Notes under the pieces: generated by a model
The model's input: only the letters and a program-made list of their open reading frames with translations
Database searches by the model: none
Told to the model about the DNA's origin: nothing
Translations under genes and position numbers: made by a program
Shown here: positions 10,894 to 21,400 of the stretch, in pieces
How the letters are laid out: every line of letters starts with the position of its first letter
Position numbering within the stretch: position 1 is the first letter of the stretch
Source: Vulpes vulpes
Lineage: Eukaryota > Chordata > Mammalia > Carnivora > Canidae
Length of the DNA: 64,000 bases
Reading direction: 5' to 3'
NCBI RefSeq assembly: GCF_048418805.1
Contig: NC_132781.1
Location: 58,551,648-58,615,647, forward strand

Positions 10894-10983
10894 CTGTGGG
10901 TCAGGGGGGTGTGCCAGCCCTGGGGTGTGGCAGAGGTTGTTCGGGCTCCCTCCATGGGGCATGTGGCTGGGCTGGCCGGCCAT
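10894..10983 (-). CDS. NEK6: NEK6 start codon and coding part of exon 2 (residues 1-30)
   Basis: These 30 codons begin MAGQPSHMPHGG and end AHPPDPQ. They form the short, probably disordered N-terminal extension that precedes the kinase domain and distinguishes NEK6 from NEK7. The start is ATG at 10983-10981 in strong context (A at -3, G at +4). The donor CCACAG|GTGAGC follows position 10894. The next exon resumes in phase 0 at Arg31. Against recalled human sequence, about five of 30 residues differ, while the kinase exon shows none, as expected for an unstructured tail. In the same frame, the nine codons before this ATG (RALVRLACR after the acceptor) are open, so a longer isoform is possible if an upstream exon supplies a start. 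Confidence 0.95.
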
Positions 10984-10990
10984 CCTGCAT
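10901..10990 (-). promoter_or_regulatory. Overlapping upstream ORF at the NEK6 start codon
   Basis: A second ATG lies 7 nt upstream of the NEK6 start, in another frame, with G at -3 (moderate context). It opens a 29-codon frame beginning MQDGRPAQPHAPW and ending at a TGA (10903-10901), inside the same exon and past the NEK6 start. The proposed exon 1 has no ATG, so this would be the first AUG a scanning ribosome meets on that transcript. Its effect on NEK6 translation is inferred. Confidence 0.6.
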
Positions 10991-11012
10991 GCCAGCCTCA
11001 CAAGGGCACGGG
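10984..11012 (-). other. NEK6: NEK6 exon 2, 5' untranslated part with splice acceptor
   Basis: These 29 bases lie between the acceptor (pyrimidine-rich TTGTTTTCTTTTGCAG just above 11012) and the NEK6 start codon. There is no in-frame stop, so the frame is open back through the acceptor. If exon 1 ends at 48986 as proposed, its last base completes an Ala codon with the CC that opens this exon. Confidence 0.88.
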
Positions 11013-13529
11013 CTGCAAAAGAAAACAAGGGTTTTCTTATACACATGCCTGTTCACATTTTCCTCCTGAAGGCACAGGGATGGAGGAGGTACTTCCATTT
11101 ATCCCATCTTACAGCTGAGGTGCAGAGCAACCACCCAGTCAGAAGCAGGGGGGCTAGGACTCGATACCCCATATGACACACTTTCCTTCTGGAACCCTGC
11201 CTGACTAGGTTGCTAGGATTATCCCCATTGGATGAGGGGGAGACAAGCTCTGCCCAAGGAAAAATCTCATGATGGCCCCCCACTCCCCCAACCAGCAAAG
11301 GAGGTGCCAGATTCAACCCAGATTTGGAGGTGCTGGGCTCCAAATCCTTGTTCTTTCCACATTATTGTTCTCTGTGCTTCCTGGGGGAATTACAAAGCCC
11401 TGTACCCATTATCACCCCCACAAAAACCCAGATTGGGTAGTCAGGAGACTGCATGCAGCAGCTGCAGGAAGGACCCAACACCTCCATCCTTGCTGGGCCC
11501 TGGTGCACCAAACGCAGGGAAGGCCAAGGCCATAGGTCCCCCTCAGTGTGGCGTAGACCTCCAGGCAGGCGCAGAGCCCTCTGTACAAGTGAGCAGTCCC
11601 ATTTAGGGTTTGGGCTGCTGCATCAGAGGCCCCTAGGAGAGTCAGGGATGTTGGTCACCAGTTGCCATGGTAACCATGGCAGCCATCCCTGATTAAGCAT
11701 CCACTCTGTGCCTAGGCCAGAGCTAAATGTCATCTAGGAATCATTCCCAGTACCACTGCCACCCCTTGTGTCACCGGCAGCCTCTGCCAGCCTCCCTAGC
11801 AGAAAACTGCCTCTGGTACCAAGGCACTCCCCCACTCCTTTACAGTTTCCTCACTCCCAGGGTCTGCTTCTGGAGAACCAACCTAAGACATCACTTTCTC
11901 CCTAGACAGACTCTGTTTCTTTCATTCTTTAAGCTGATCATCTACACCGACCAGCCAAACTGAAAGCCTAACCCTGGTCCAGGGGCTCAGCCAGCTCCAT
12001 GGCACACACCTCCCAAGTAGACCCCATTGTCCCCCCCCCACATTAACACAGGGGTGTATGGGCACTGGGAAAGGAATCTCTTCCTTCCTCTCCACTGTAG
12101 GTTTTTCCAGCTACAGTGGGTGGCATTCAGCCCTCCCAGGCTCAGGGATATCTGTGATGCCTTTTGATCAGAGGATGTCCACCAAACCCTAAATGACCCC
12201 AGAGTTTGAGTCTCCAGCTCTGCCTCCCTAGGTCTGCCCTCAAAGGGACCCCAAGCCTTTCTAGAACCTGCATGCGGGCCTGCTGGGGTCCAGCGCCCAT
12301 TCTTTCTCTGTGCCCTTAGGACAGGCCCAGCTCCTCCCTCACACACCTTTCATCAGCTGCTTCAGGGTAATGCCACTCTCCAGCACGCCAGGTAGACAGC
12401 TGAAAGCGAGGCCCCATGGAGCAGATGGCTCCCAACTCAGGCTGGCAGGGAAGCCCTCCACAACAGGGAGCGTGTGCAGGGTGAGGGCTGTGTCCTGCCA
12501 AGTATGGCCCATGCTGTCCTGTGTGTGAAGCTGCCAAGACTGAGCCCACATGGACCCACAAACGTGGCATTTTATGTTATAGAGCTCTTTTTCTCATCTT
12601 GAATCGGTGGCAGGTGGAGGGCATGGTGGGATTGTGTCTGAGGCCTCTCTCCACCCCCATGCCCCTGACTCTGTCCTGGTGCGGGACTCACCTCCCACCT
12701 GGGCCCCTGGGTCTCCCAGTGCCTATGCCCTGCTCACTGAGCCCTCCTCCACGTGGGCCACTGAGGCTTCCTGGAATGCATATGGAACCATGGCCCCCTC
12801 AGCTTGTGCCCCAGCTTCCACAATGGAGAGCACAACCCCAGGGTGACACAGTGAGGACCAGGAGGAAAAGCCCCAGGATAGACAGACACGAGCAGCTTCC
12901 CGAGGCAGCTCTGTTACTCAGAGGGGACATGTGTACAGCAATAAACCAGATTCGGAGGGAATAGAATGTAAAATGCGCATGCATTTTAAGATAAAACCGG
13001 AGACTCCTGCAGGCTCTGCAGCTGCTTCGGGCTGTACCCCCAGACCCCTGGGGGTGACATGTTCACCATCCTCTGCCCTTAGGAAGACTCCCAGGGAAAG
13101 GCTGGAGAAGAACTGTCTTCAGCAAGAAGGTCTGTCTTTATCTCTGAAGGTGCCAAAACGGCCTAGAGGCCAGACCCACACAGGTACCGGCTCACTTGCC
13201 GACACACATCACATGGATAGCTGACCATGGCATGTGTGTCTCTGGATTTCCCTCCCCTCATCTAAGCTCACCCCAGCCTTTCAGGGCCAGTGGGCCTGGG
13301 TTTGCCTCTTGGCCTTGTCACTCACCAGCTGGGAGCCTGGGCAAGTCACACTGGGCGGAGGCTTAGCAGGTATCGGCCAAGGTCATCCCTCTTGCCCTGT
13401 GGGGCATCATATTAATGGCACCCTCCCAATGTGCACCCAGAGGCACAGGAGCCCACCCCAGGCCTCTCACAAGGCTCCCAGAGCACTGCCAACGGGTCCC
13501 TGGCCTCATCAGAAACAACAGTAATAATA

Positions 13530-13765
13530 ATGATGTCAAAAGTTGTGTGCCTTTATTATGCTAGGCCTTGCTCTATACACTTCATCTCATTTCACAGATC
13601 CTATCTCTCAGGGGACAGAGTCTACTATTATCCCAGTTTATAAAAGAGAAAACTAAGGCACAAGGAGGTTAAGAGATTTGCCCAGATCCATGGCAGTGGA
13701 GACAGGACTCAAACCCACGGTGGTATCTTTGCCCCAAATGACTACACTGCACTCCTAATAGGCTA
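13530..13765 (-). mobile_element. MIR, antisense, nearly full length
   Basis: TTTATTATGCTAGGCCTTGC, TATTATCCCAGTTTATAAAA, AAGGAGGTTAAGAGATTTGC and CAGGACTCAAACCCACGGTG follow reverse MIR order over more than 200 bp. Confidence 0.85.
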
Positions 13766-13766
13766 C

Positions 13767-13811
13767 TAGTGGCAAATTCATCATCTTCCTAGTGGCAATT
13801 CATCATCTTCC
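13767..13811. repeat. 22/23-bp tandem duplication
   Basis: A unit starting TAGTGGCAA and ending ATCATCTTCC is repeated (13767-13789, 13790-13811), with one A missing from the second copy. Confidence 0.9.
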
Positions 13812-14218
13812 TTCCTTATATACAAGGTTGAGAACTTCCTACATCATCTCTCCATTGAACAAGCCCCTCTCCCCAGAAACAGGACCTGTGCTGAGTGGGC
13901 AGGGGTGATCCCAAGGCTGGAGGGCCACAAGGGACCATTTCCCACCACAGGGGCCCCATGGATAGGAGCCCCCAGAGTCTGTGCCCTTTGGGACAGCACA
14001 GGGTGATGCAGCTCGCTGTCCATGGTACCTTTTCTGCCAACCCCCTGGAGTTTTGGTAAATTACTGTTCCTAAGAGCTGCTCTATCTAGAACCTAATGGA
14101 AGAAGGGCTGTGCCCTGTCCTCCTCCCCAGTGAGGAAGAGGGGCCTTTGTTCTAGGAAAGAAGCCAAGGAGGATTCTGCAAGTCATACCCTCCCAAGTGT
14201 CAGAGAGGGACACTACAA

Positions 14219-14338
14219 AGGGGAAGGATACAGGGAGGGGAAAGGTGGGGAGGTAGAGGCAGGAGGAAGGAAGGGGAAGAGAGAAGGGGTGGAATGGGGT
14301 GGGGAGGGAGGTGGAAGGGGGGATGGTTGGGAGGAAGG
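14219..14338. repeat. Polypurine tract
   Basis: About 120 bp are almost only A and G on the plus strand, with many GGGGAGG-like groups. It can potentially form triplex or G-quadruplex DNA. It may derive from degenerate GGAA/GGGA repeats. Confidence 0.85.
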
Positions 14339-14984
14339 CAATGCAGGTTCTCTGTACCTTTCCAGTGAGCCAGATCTTTCCCATGCATTCTAGGGCTATT
14401 GGTAGACCCATTTTATAGATGAGAAGCTCATGGTCACATGGCTGATAAGCTGCACAGGGGATTTGCTCTCAATGACTCCAAAGCCCCTCCTGGGAACAGC
14501 CACTGCCTCCTGCTCTCTAGGAGTGCTGCATTCCAGAGACTTTACATTCTGTTTGTCTCTACCTAGGTGGAAACCTCACCCCTCTACTGGAGATTCCTGC
14601 CCCAAACGGCTTTCTAGAGAGTGTAGATGCAGAAAGACCAAGGGAGAGACTGAGACTGACAGATGCAGAGTGACGGGAAAGCCCTTCAGCACATGTAGGC
14701 ATCTCCGGGTGACACAGGGAGCTAGCTAGCTGCCTGTCCCTGGCAGGTCCTGCCAAGTTGCAGAACAATGAGGCCCAGCCTGCCAAGCCCAGGTCAGAGG
14801 CCAAACATGCATGGAATGTGAAATCCAGCCACAGGCCACACTGAAGGCCTTTCTTCTGCATGGAGCAAGGGCTCTGCAGATGCATAGTGCAGCTCCCAGT
14901 CCAGGTTCCCAAAGTGAGTGTCTACCAGGTGCCCAAGGATGAGATCAGGATTTGCCTAAGGGTTAAGCAAGGCCTGCTGGGGGG

Positions 14985-15150
14985 CCCAGTTGCCTAGGTT
15001 CAAATCCTGGCCTGACTTCATTAAACCATAGAATGACTCGGTTTCCTTGTCTCAGAAGTGGGGCTAATAGTAAGATATTCCTCTTAGGGTCACTGAGAGG
15101 ACTGAATGTGTTTACAGATGTAAACTCCTTACAGCAGAGCCTGACACATG
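14985..15150 (+). mobile_element. MIR, sense
   Basis: CCTAGGTTCAAATCCTGGCC, ACTCGGTTTCCTTGTCTCAG and CAGAGCCTGACACATGGGTC follow MIR order. Confidence 0.8.
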
Positions 15151-15189
15151 GGTCGGTCCTCTGAGACTCTGTCATTAGCACTAACCCTC

Positions 15190-15320
15190 ACTGGGCAACA
15201 GAGAAGTGATCCTTTCTATGTGGCAGACACGAGAACTGGTGCTCAGAGAAGGGTGAGGCCTTGGCCAGGGTCATACAGCTGGTAAGCGACACAGCTGGGG
15301 CTATTGGTCCCCAGATCATG
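15190..15320 (-). mobile_element. MIR fragment, antisense
   Basis: CTATGTGGCAGACACGAGAA, then GTCATACAGCTGGTAAGCGA follow reverse MIR order; the middle is lost. Confidence 0.65.
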
Positions 15321-15705
15321 CTCTGTCTGCCTCCTGCATGTCCTCTTTGGGACAGGTCTAGAACAGATACCGTCATCGCTTATGCGGACTATGGCTACCT
15401 TTTCAAAGCCCCCTTATACTAGCCCCCACCCTGCCCAGCTTGGCCATCAGATAAAGCTCTTACTAATTCGGGGCTTGGGTTTTATCCAAGCACTCCCTGG
15501 AAGGGACCAGTTCCTGGGCTGGGCTGGGCAATGAGGTTTCTGCAGTGGCCTTTCTGACCAAGACTGTCACCTGGCCCTTGCCTCGCAATTTCTGGAAACT
15601 TTATCTAGAGGAATCATGTCCTCCTTTCCCTACTGCCAAATGATACACCTTGTAGAAGCTAACAGTCCATGAGGCCCTTACCCTCCCCATGAAAGATGAC
15701 TCAAG

Positions 15706-15897
15706 GGATGTCTGGGTGGCTCATGTGCAGGTTTCAGTTGGTTAAGTATCTGCCTTCGGCTCAGGTCATGTTCCCAGGGTCCTGGGATCGAGCCCTGAAT
15801 CAGGTTCCTTGCTCAGCAAGGAGTCTGCTTCTCCCTCTCCCTCTGCCCCTCATGCTGGCTTGCTCTCTATCCTTAATAAGTAAGATCTTTAAAAAAA
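15706..15897 (+). mobile_element. Older SINEC subfamily copy
   Basis: The head reads TCTGGGTGGCTCA with GTTGGTTAAGTATCTGCC, and the body CTGCTTCTCCCTCTCCCTC, as in older carnivore SINEC subfamilies. The 15-bp TSD GAAAGATGACTCAAG is at 15691-15705 and 15898-15912. It is antisense to NEK6. Confidence 0.93.
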
Positions 15898-16654
15898 GAA
15901 AGATGACTCAAGTCTTGAAACCCCAGGAAGGTTCAGGGCAAAGACCTGGCTTGGTGTGGGTTTGGGGGGGTCTATGCATGTGAAGATCTGTATGTTGGGG
16001 GTCTCGTGGTGGTGCATTCACATACTGTGTGTTTATTTATGTCTCACTTTGTTCCCAAACCCTGAGGTGGAAACAGCATGCCCTGCCTGTCCTTTACTAG
16101 ACGTCTGCATGTAAGTTCTCCTGATGGCCACAAGGCTTTGAGCCTAGCCACGTTCTTGGCCTGTCAATGGAGGAAGGTGTCTCCCTGGCCTGCTTCCACT
16201 GGATGCTGCATCCCATACCAGTTTCCCTGAGGAAGGCCCCTTCCAGTGGAGTGAACAGCTTTCTGACTTGTTTTCCCAAAGCAGGAAACTAGCTCAGTGA
16301 CTTTACACCTTCCATTCACAGTTCTCTTCCCCCACCCTGAATAAGTAAGCCAATACTGGTGTGGGCACCAGGGACTATTTCCGTTTGTCCAGCAGGCCCC
16401 TGGTAGCAGAAGCCTGGGATAGATGCCTGCTGCTGGAAGCCTTCAGCCAGCCCAGAGAGGAGAGGTGTCACAGGCAGCAATGCCCAACATGCCCCTTCAG
16501 ACCCCTTCCCACATGGGAGATCTGAGGCCCAGCAGGGACATGGGGTCTGGCTGCTGGTGGGGTCAAGGCTGTGCCAGTTTCAGCCTCAGACAACATCCAC
16601 ATCAAGCATCTCCCCTGAGCTAAGTGATCTGAGTATCTCCCAAGAAGCCCAGGA

Positions 16655-16750
16655 GGCACCGTCACTCCCATTTTGCAGATGAGGACACAGGCTCTGAGGA
16701 GAAACATGACTTGCCAGAGTCCATATATCACAGAGAACACTGCCATTTAA
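16655..16750 (-). mobile_element. MIR fragment, antisense
   Basis: ACTCCCATTTTGCAGATGAG and GACTTGCCAGAGTCCATATA are MIR core phrases. A young SINEC abuts it. Confidence 0.7.
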
Positions 16751-16763
16751 ACCTGCGTCCCAG

Positions 16764-16923
16764 GGGATCCCTGGGTGGCGCAGCGGTTTAGCACCTGCCT
16801 TTGGCCCAGGGCACGATCCTGGAGACCCGGGATTGAATCTCACGTCGGGCTCCCGGTGCATGGAGCCTGCTTCTCCCTCTGCCTATGTCTCTGCCTCTCT
16901 CTCTCTCTCTGTGTGACTATCAA

Positions 16924-16966
<43 letters not shown>

Positions 16967-17005
16967 ATTTGACTAAAAAAAAAAAGAAAAAAACAAAACA
17001 AAAAC
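16764..17005 (+). mobile_element. Young SINEC_Cf with long AAAT tail
   Basis: An intact young head (GGATCCCTGGGTGGCGCAG) is followed by a CT-rich run, an (AAAT)n tract of about 48 bp and a second A-rich tail. The 15-bp TSD AAACCTGCGTCCCAG is identical at 16749-16763 and 17006-17020. It is antisense to NEK6; read in the gene's direction, the tail is a long pyrimidine tract ending in TTTTTAG at 16973. Confidence 0.97.
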
Positions 17006-17159
17006 AAACCTGCGTCCCAGACCAGCAAGGCTGTGAACACCTAAAGAAACTCCACTGACTCCATGTCCCAGGACCAGGACTGGGAGTGGGACCAGAAGGA
17101 ATGTTCTACCCACGCAGCCTGGCTGGTGGGGAGGACGTGGTGACAGCCTGCCACTAATG

Positions 17160-17395
17160 GAGCATGCACTCTGCGTATGTACCAGGTACACCCCAGGCCT
17201 TGTATATACCTTGTTCCCTTTATGGCCACCCTAGGTGGGGGCTGCTATAATCCACATTGTGTAAAAGAGGATATGAAAGTTCAGACTGGTTAAGTGACAG
17301 GCCCAAGGTCACACAGCAGGCAACAGGCAGAAATGACACTTGAAACCAAGTCTGTCTGACTCCCCTAGTCCATACTACCTTGGAAGAGTGAATGA
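17160..17395 (-). mobile_element. MIR, antisense, nearly full length
   Basis: GTATGTACCAGGTACACCC, GGTTAAGTGACAGGCCCAAG, GTCACACAGCAGGCAACAGG and CTGTCTGACTCCCCTAGTCC follow reverse MIR order. Confidence 0.88.
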
Positions 17396-17430
17396 AAATG
17401 AATGAATGAATGAGTGAGTGAGTGAATGAA
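17389..17430. repeat. (AATG/AGTG)n short tandem repeat
   Basis: GAATGAAAATGAATGAATGA continues as GTGAGTGAGTGAATGAA; an interrupted tetranucleotide repeat just after a MIR copy. Confidence 0.85.
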
Positions 17431-18554
17431 TTCTGGCCCAGAGGTTTGGCTCTGGCTGCTGTGCCCTTGCCCACACCCTGGCCCCACTTCTCTTCTCATC
17501 TTGGGATAAGCAGACTTTACCCATTCATCATTTGACAGGAAGCAGCCAGATCTCAGGCCAGAGTCACGGGGGCCTGGGAGCCACAGGGGATGAGCCACAG
17601 ACAGTGTCTGGTTTCCTGACTGGTCCTCTGTCTTCTCACTCCCCACTCACAAAGCCACACATGCTATTCTGATTCCTCAGTTTCAGGACTAGTAGGATCA
17701 TGACCAGCCCCATCTTCACAGGGTGGGCCTGCAGAACTCAAGGATCTCCTGCCTGATAACCCAACCACCACCTTATAACAGGAAGGGTGCCCCACCATCC
17801 TGAACACACAAATCCCAATCTGTTGCTCCCCAGCCAACACTCTCCAGGACAAGGCCTACACGGCTGCACAACGCATTCCAAGTTCTGCCCTGCTGGCATG
17901 GGCCTGCCCTCCTGCATTTCCCAACTCTTCCACCACACCCCAGGCCCCTGAACAGAGGGGCCTCCCCTTCCCAACTGCACACCCCATCGTGGGTCCTAGG
18001 ATTGTCACAGGCAATATAGCACCCACACTTCAGGAACAGATCCTGGGTCCTGCTCAAGCTAAACACTCCTGTGAGGTCTTGGTCAAGTCCCGCCTGGGGT
18101 GTCTCCATCCATAAAGAAGAAACAGACCCCAAAGAGTGGGCGTGCAGGGGCAGGCAGGCAGTACCCAGGCCCCTCTTCTCCATCTGCTGGTGTCCCCACA
18201 GCAGGGTTCTTCCTGAAGTCCACAGTTTGGGCAGCAACTGCTTCCTTGATCACCCTCTCTTCCTCCTCTGCTGGCCTTTCAAGCAGGAGCATATCTCTGC
18301 AGTCATCTCTAAACCAGCAGTGTCTTGCCCAGGGCCTGGCGGGGGTGGGGGTGGGGGGAGCTGGCTGCATTAACTGACTGGTTGGGGTAGGGGGTCGGTG
18401 GTTCCTCCCAGGCACCTGAAGCCCCAAGCAAGCAGCGTGTGCCTTCATGTGCAGGGTTTCCACAATCCCAGCTCGGACAGAAATCACTAAGCCATTTCAA
18501 ACAGACCTCCCCTCCTACTGCAGGGCTGCCCAGAGCCTTTTTAAAATTGAGAAG

Positions 18555-18736
18555 CGGGCAGCCCAGGTGGCTCAGCGGCTTAGCGCCGCCTTCAGCCCAG
18601 GGCATGATCCTGGAGGCCCAGGATAGAGTCCCACGTCGGGCTCGCTGCACGGAGCCTGCTTCTCCCTCTGCCTGTGTCTCTGCCTCTGTGTCTCTCATGA
18701 ATAAATAAATAAAATCTTAAAAAAATAAAATAAAAT
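18555..18736 (+). mobile_element. SINEC
   Basis: The copy runs from CGGGCAGCCCAGGTGGCTCA to an AAAAT-type tail. A perfect 12-bp TSD, AAAATTGAGAAG, lies at 18543-18554 and 18737-18748. It is antisense to NEK6 and only 127 bp from the next SINE. Confidence 0.95.
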
Positions 18737-18863
18737 AAAATTGAGAAGGTTCCTAGTCACCTTTCATTTCCAACTGCTCAGATAATAAAACTCAATTTTG
18801 GAAGAAAAAAATAAAAATGTAGGAGCTGTAAACATCTCATCTTTCAGTTAAAAGAGCAATGAA

Positions 18864-19062
18864 GGGGCGCCTGGGGGGTTCAGTTGGTTAGGTGTCTGCC
18901 TTTGGTTCAGGTCATGATCCTGGGGTCCTCGGATCAAGCCCCCACCATCGGGTTCCCTGCTCAGCAGGGAGCCTGCTTCTCCCTCTCGCTCTGCACACAG
19001 CCCCCCACACACACTCACACACGTGTGCACTCTCTCTCAAATAAATAAAATCTCGATTAAAA
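18864..19062 (+). mobile_element. Older SINEC subfamily copy
   Basis: The head is GGGCGCCTGGGGGGTTCAGT with GTTGGTTAGGTGTCTGCC. A CA-rich stretch precedes the tail. The TSD AAAAGAGCAAYGAA is at 18850-18863 and 19063-19076, with one mismatch, consistent with greater age. Confidence 0.94.
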
Positions 19063-19164
19063 AAAAGAGCAACGAAACAATTGGTTTCTGTGCGGAAAAG
19101 CCTTTGGCTCAGGGACCCAGTGAAGGCCAGAAGGCCATGCCTCATCCCAACCACTCTGAAAAGG

Positions 19165-19355
19165 AAGATATATATCCAGCACTTTGCTGTGCCAAGGGGT
19201 TAATGCAGCACCTCGGCTCATCCCTGCCATGATGTCTGCAACGACCCCATTTTACGGAAGGAGAAACCAAAGCACAGATAAGTGACCCACCAAGGCCCTG
19301 GCTCTAGTAGATGGCAAGCCCTGTGTCTGAACCCAGATCTAACTCTCTCCAAAGT
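19165..19355 (-). mobile_element. MIR, antisense
   Basis: CCATTTTACGGAAGGAGAAA, AAGTGACCCACCAAGGCCC and GTGTCTGAACCCAGATCTAA follow reverse MIR order. Confidence 0.75.
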
Positions 19356-19519
19356 CTGTGTTTTAATCTCATTTGCTTGGGGCAATCCTTGGAGATTGGA
19401 GCTGGAGGAGGCTGGGATCTCACTGTGCTGAGGAGCTTCAGACCCTTTAGGCAGCCCCACCATTCCAAGGACCATACCCTTCAGATAAATGAACTCATTC
19501 TCTCCTCAAGGCCTTAGTA

Positions 19520-19740
19520 GACTCTACTCCCCCTCCCTGGAATGAAATACGTCCAGGCAAACCTGGCTCCTTCAGAGCCCAACCCAAGGAATCTCCTCCA
19601 AGCAGTCCTCCAGGACTTCCCCAGTCAGGTATTCCCAGCTCCACAGCATTTGTCCCCATGTTGTCACCACCTGCTCACATTTTTCTCTCCCCAAGTAGAG
19701 ATTTCCTTGAAGGTGGAGACCAAAGCACCCCAGCGGGTCA
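19520..19740 (+). mobile_element. L2-like stretch
   Basis: CCTCCCTGGAATGAAATACG, CAGTCCTCCAGGACTTCCCC and TAGAGATTTCCTTGAAGGTG follow the phrase order of the L2 3' half. Confidence 0.55.
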
Positions 19741-21204
19741 CAAAGGGAGGGCCAGGTGACCAGGTGAATGGCTGTTCATCCAGTGTATAAATGCCGGAGG
19801 CCAGGAAAGAGAAGCTGGGGTCCCCAGGCCAGCTCATTCCAGGGGCCCCAGGGAACAGATAGTTTCAGAGAGAAATCCCTCTACCCCCATATCCTGTCTC
19901 AGACCATGGCTGCAGCCCTGACAACCAATGATGGAAGGATGAAACCCAGTAGGGTTGTCCCTGGCCTCAACACTCATAAAAAGTTTGCCCTGGGCCCCAG
20001 GAGAATGACATCATCCCAGGTATAGCTATTCCTGGTGGGAGAATCTCTGCAGGAAACTTACTGCTCAACTATCAGAAACGAGCCCAGGCAGTCAAAATTT
20101 ACCCCAGAGGAAAAAAAACCTGCTTTTTCTGCTTCCCTTATCACAAAGCCCATGATCACTCAGTGTGAACCTGGGCGGCAACAAAGGTCACCGCAGGCTG
20201 ATGGCACGGACCCACTGGCAGCTCCTGGCAGGCAGATGATCAAGTGAGCAGCAGCAGTGGCAGGGGGAACAGCCAGGTCAGGTGCCCCAAGAGCCCAGAC
20301 CCCAGGAGTCTCATGCCTGCTTCCCTGCCATTTGCCAGGCACATCATCAGGGCAAAGGTGGCAGCCCCAGGTGGCAGGAAAGTGAGGGGTTCCCCACAGC
20401 CGGAGATAGGGCAGTAGCCATTACCTTGCAAAGTGGCTCCTGAGTAGCTTGGGAGAAGGGCTGCTCAGCTCAGGGTAGAGGGTGGGTGCGTGGTGCAGGG
20501 GCCTCTGGGGACCTGGGTGGCCTCTCCATGCCAGGGCGGGTGAAGGAAGAGGCGCCAGCCCTGTCTCTGTGCGGGACTTCCCCTGCCCAAGGTTCCCATC
20601 CTCAGTCAGTGCCAAAAGGAAACTCCCCCACCACAGGCTGCTTCAAAAATAGCCCCGCTGCCACCTATGGTTAATGGAACTTGTCATAGCCACCAGGGAG
20701 CCCTAGGCTCACCAGACACTGGAACTGATGGCAGCAGCCACCAGCCTAGGAGAAAACACAGGTGTGCCCCAAACCAGCAGGCTCAGAAAGAGGTCAGAAC
20801 CCACTCTGGGGTTGCTCAGTCCTGCTCCCCCATTTTACCTTCCAGGAGACTGAGGTTGCAAGACAAGGGCCGTGAGCACACCAGTAGCCCGTCTGGCCAG
20901 GACCCAGCTTCCCTAGCCTACTCCATACCCCACATTGGCTCAGGCAAAGGGGTTTGCTCTTCAGGCTCTTTATGAACCCCTCACGCCCAACCTGGAACCA
21001 GGCACAGTGACAGTAGACAACAGGATTAAACCAGCCTGGACTTTGGGAGCAACAAGGTATCTTTCATTTGTCCCTTGTACTCCATCCCCGCCTACCCCTA
21101 CTGGGGTCCCTGCAAGGGCCAAGAGGTAGAAAAGTTCTTGCTGTCCCTTTAAAAGCCTCACCCTTTCTAATCTCTTCCTTTTAAGCTATTCCAAAAATAT
21201 TTGT

Positions 21205-21400
21205 TGCCTGACAGATGAGAGGTTTGGTAGGCAGCAGCCCTGGGTTCAAGTCTTGGCCCTGCCATGTCCCAGCGAGCTGGCCCCTGCCATGTCCCACAGG
21301 CCCCTGCCTATGCCCCCATGCTATCACCCTGGGCTGCAGGACAGGACTGACACATGAATCAGAAGTACTTAGCCATTGGCCAGGCACATGACAGACACCC
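21205..21400 (+). mobile_element. MIR fragment, sense
   Basis: CAGCCCTGGGTTCAAGTCTT and GGCCAGGCACATGACAGACA mark the two ends of a diverged MIR. Confidence 0.5.

Noticed and set aside
10426..11046. 206-codon minus-strand frame containing the NEK6 start
   Set aside because: Only 10894-10983 is coding; the frame reads on past a consensus donor into the intron by chance.
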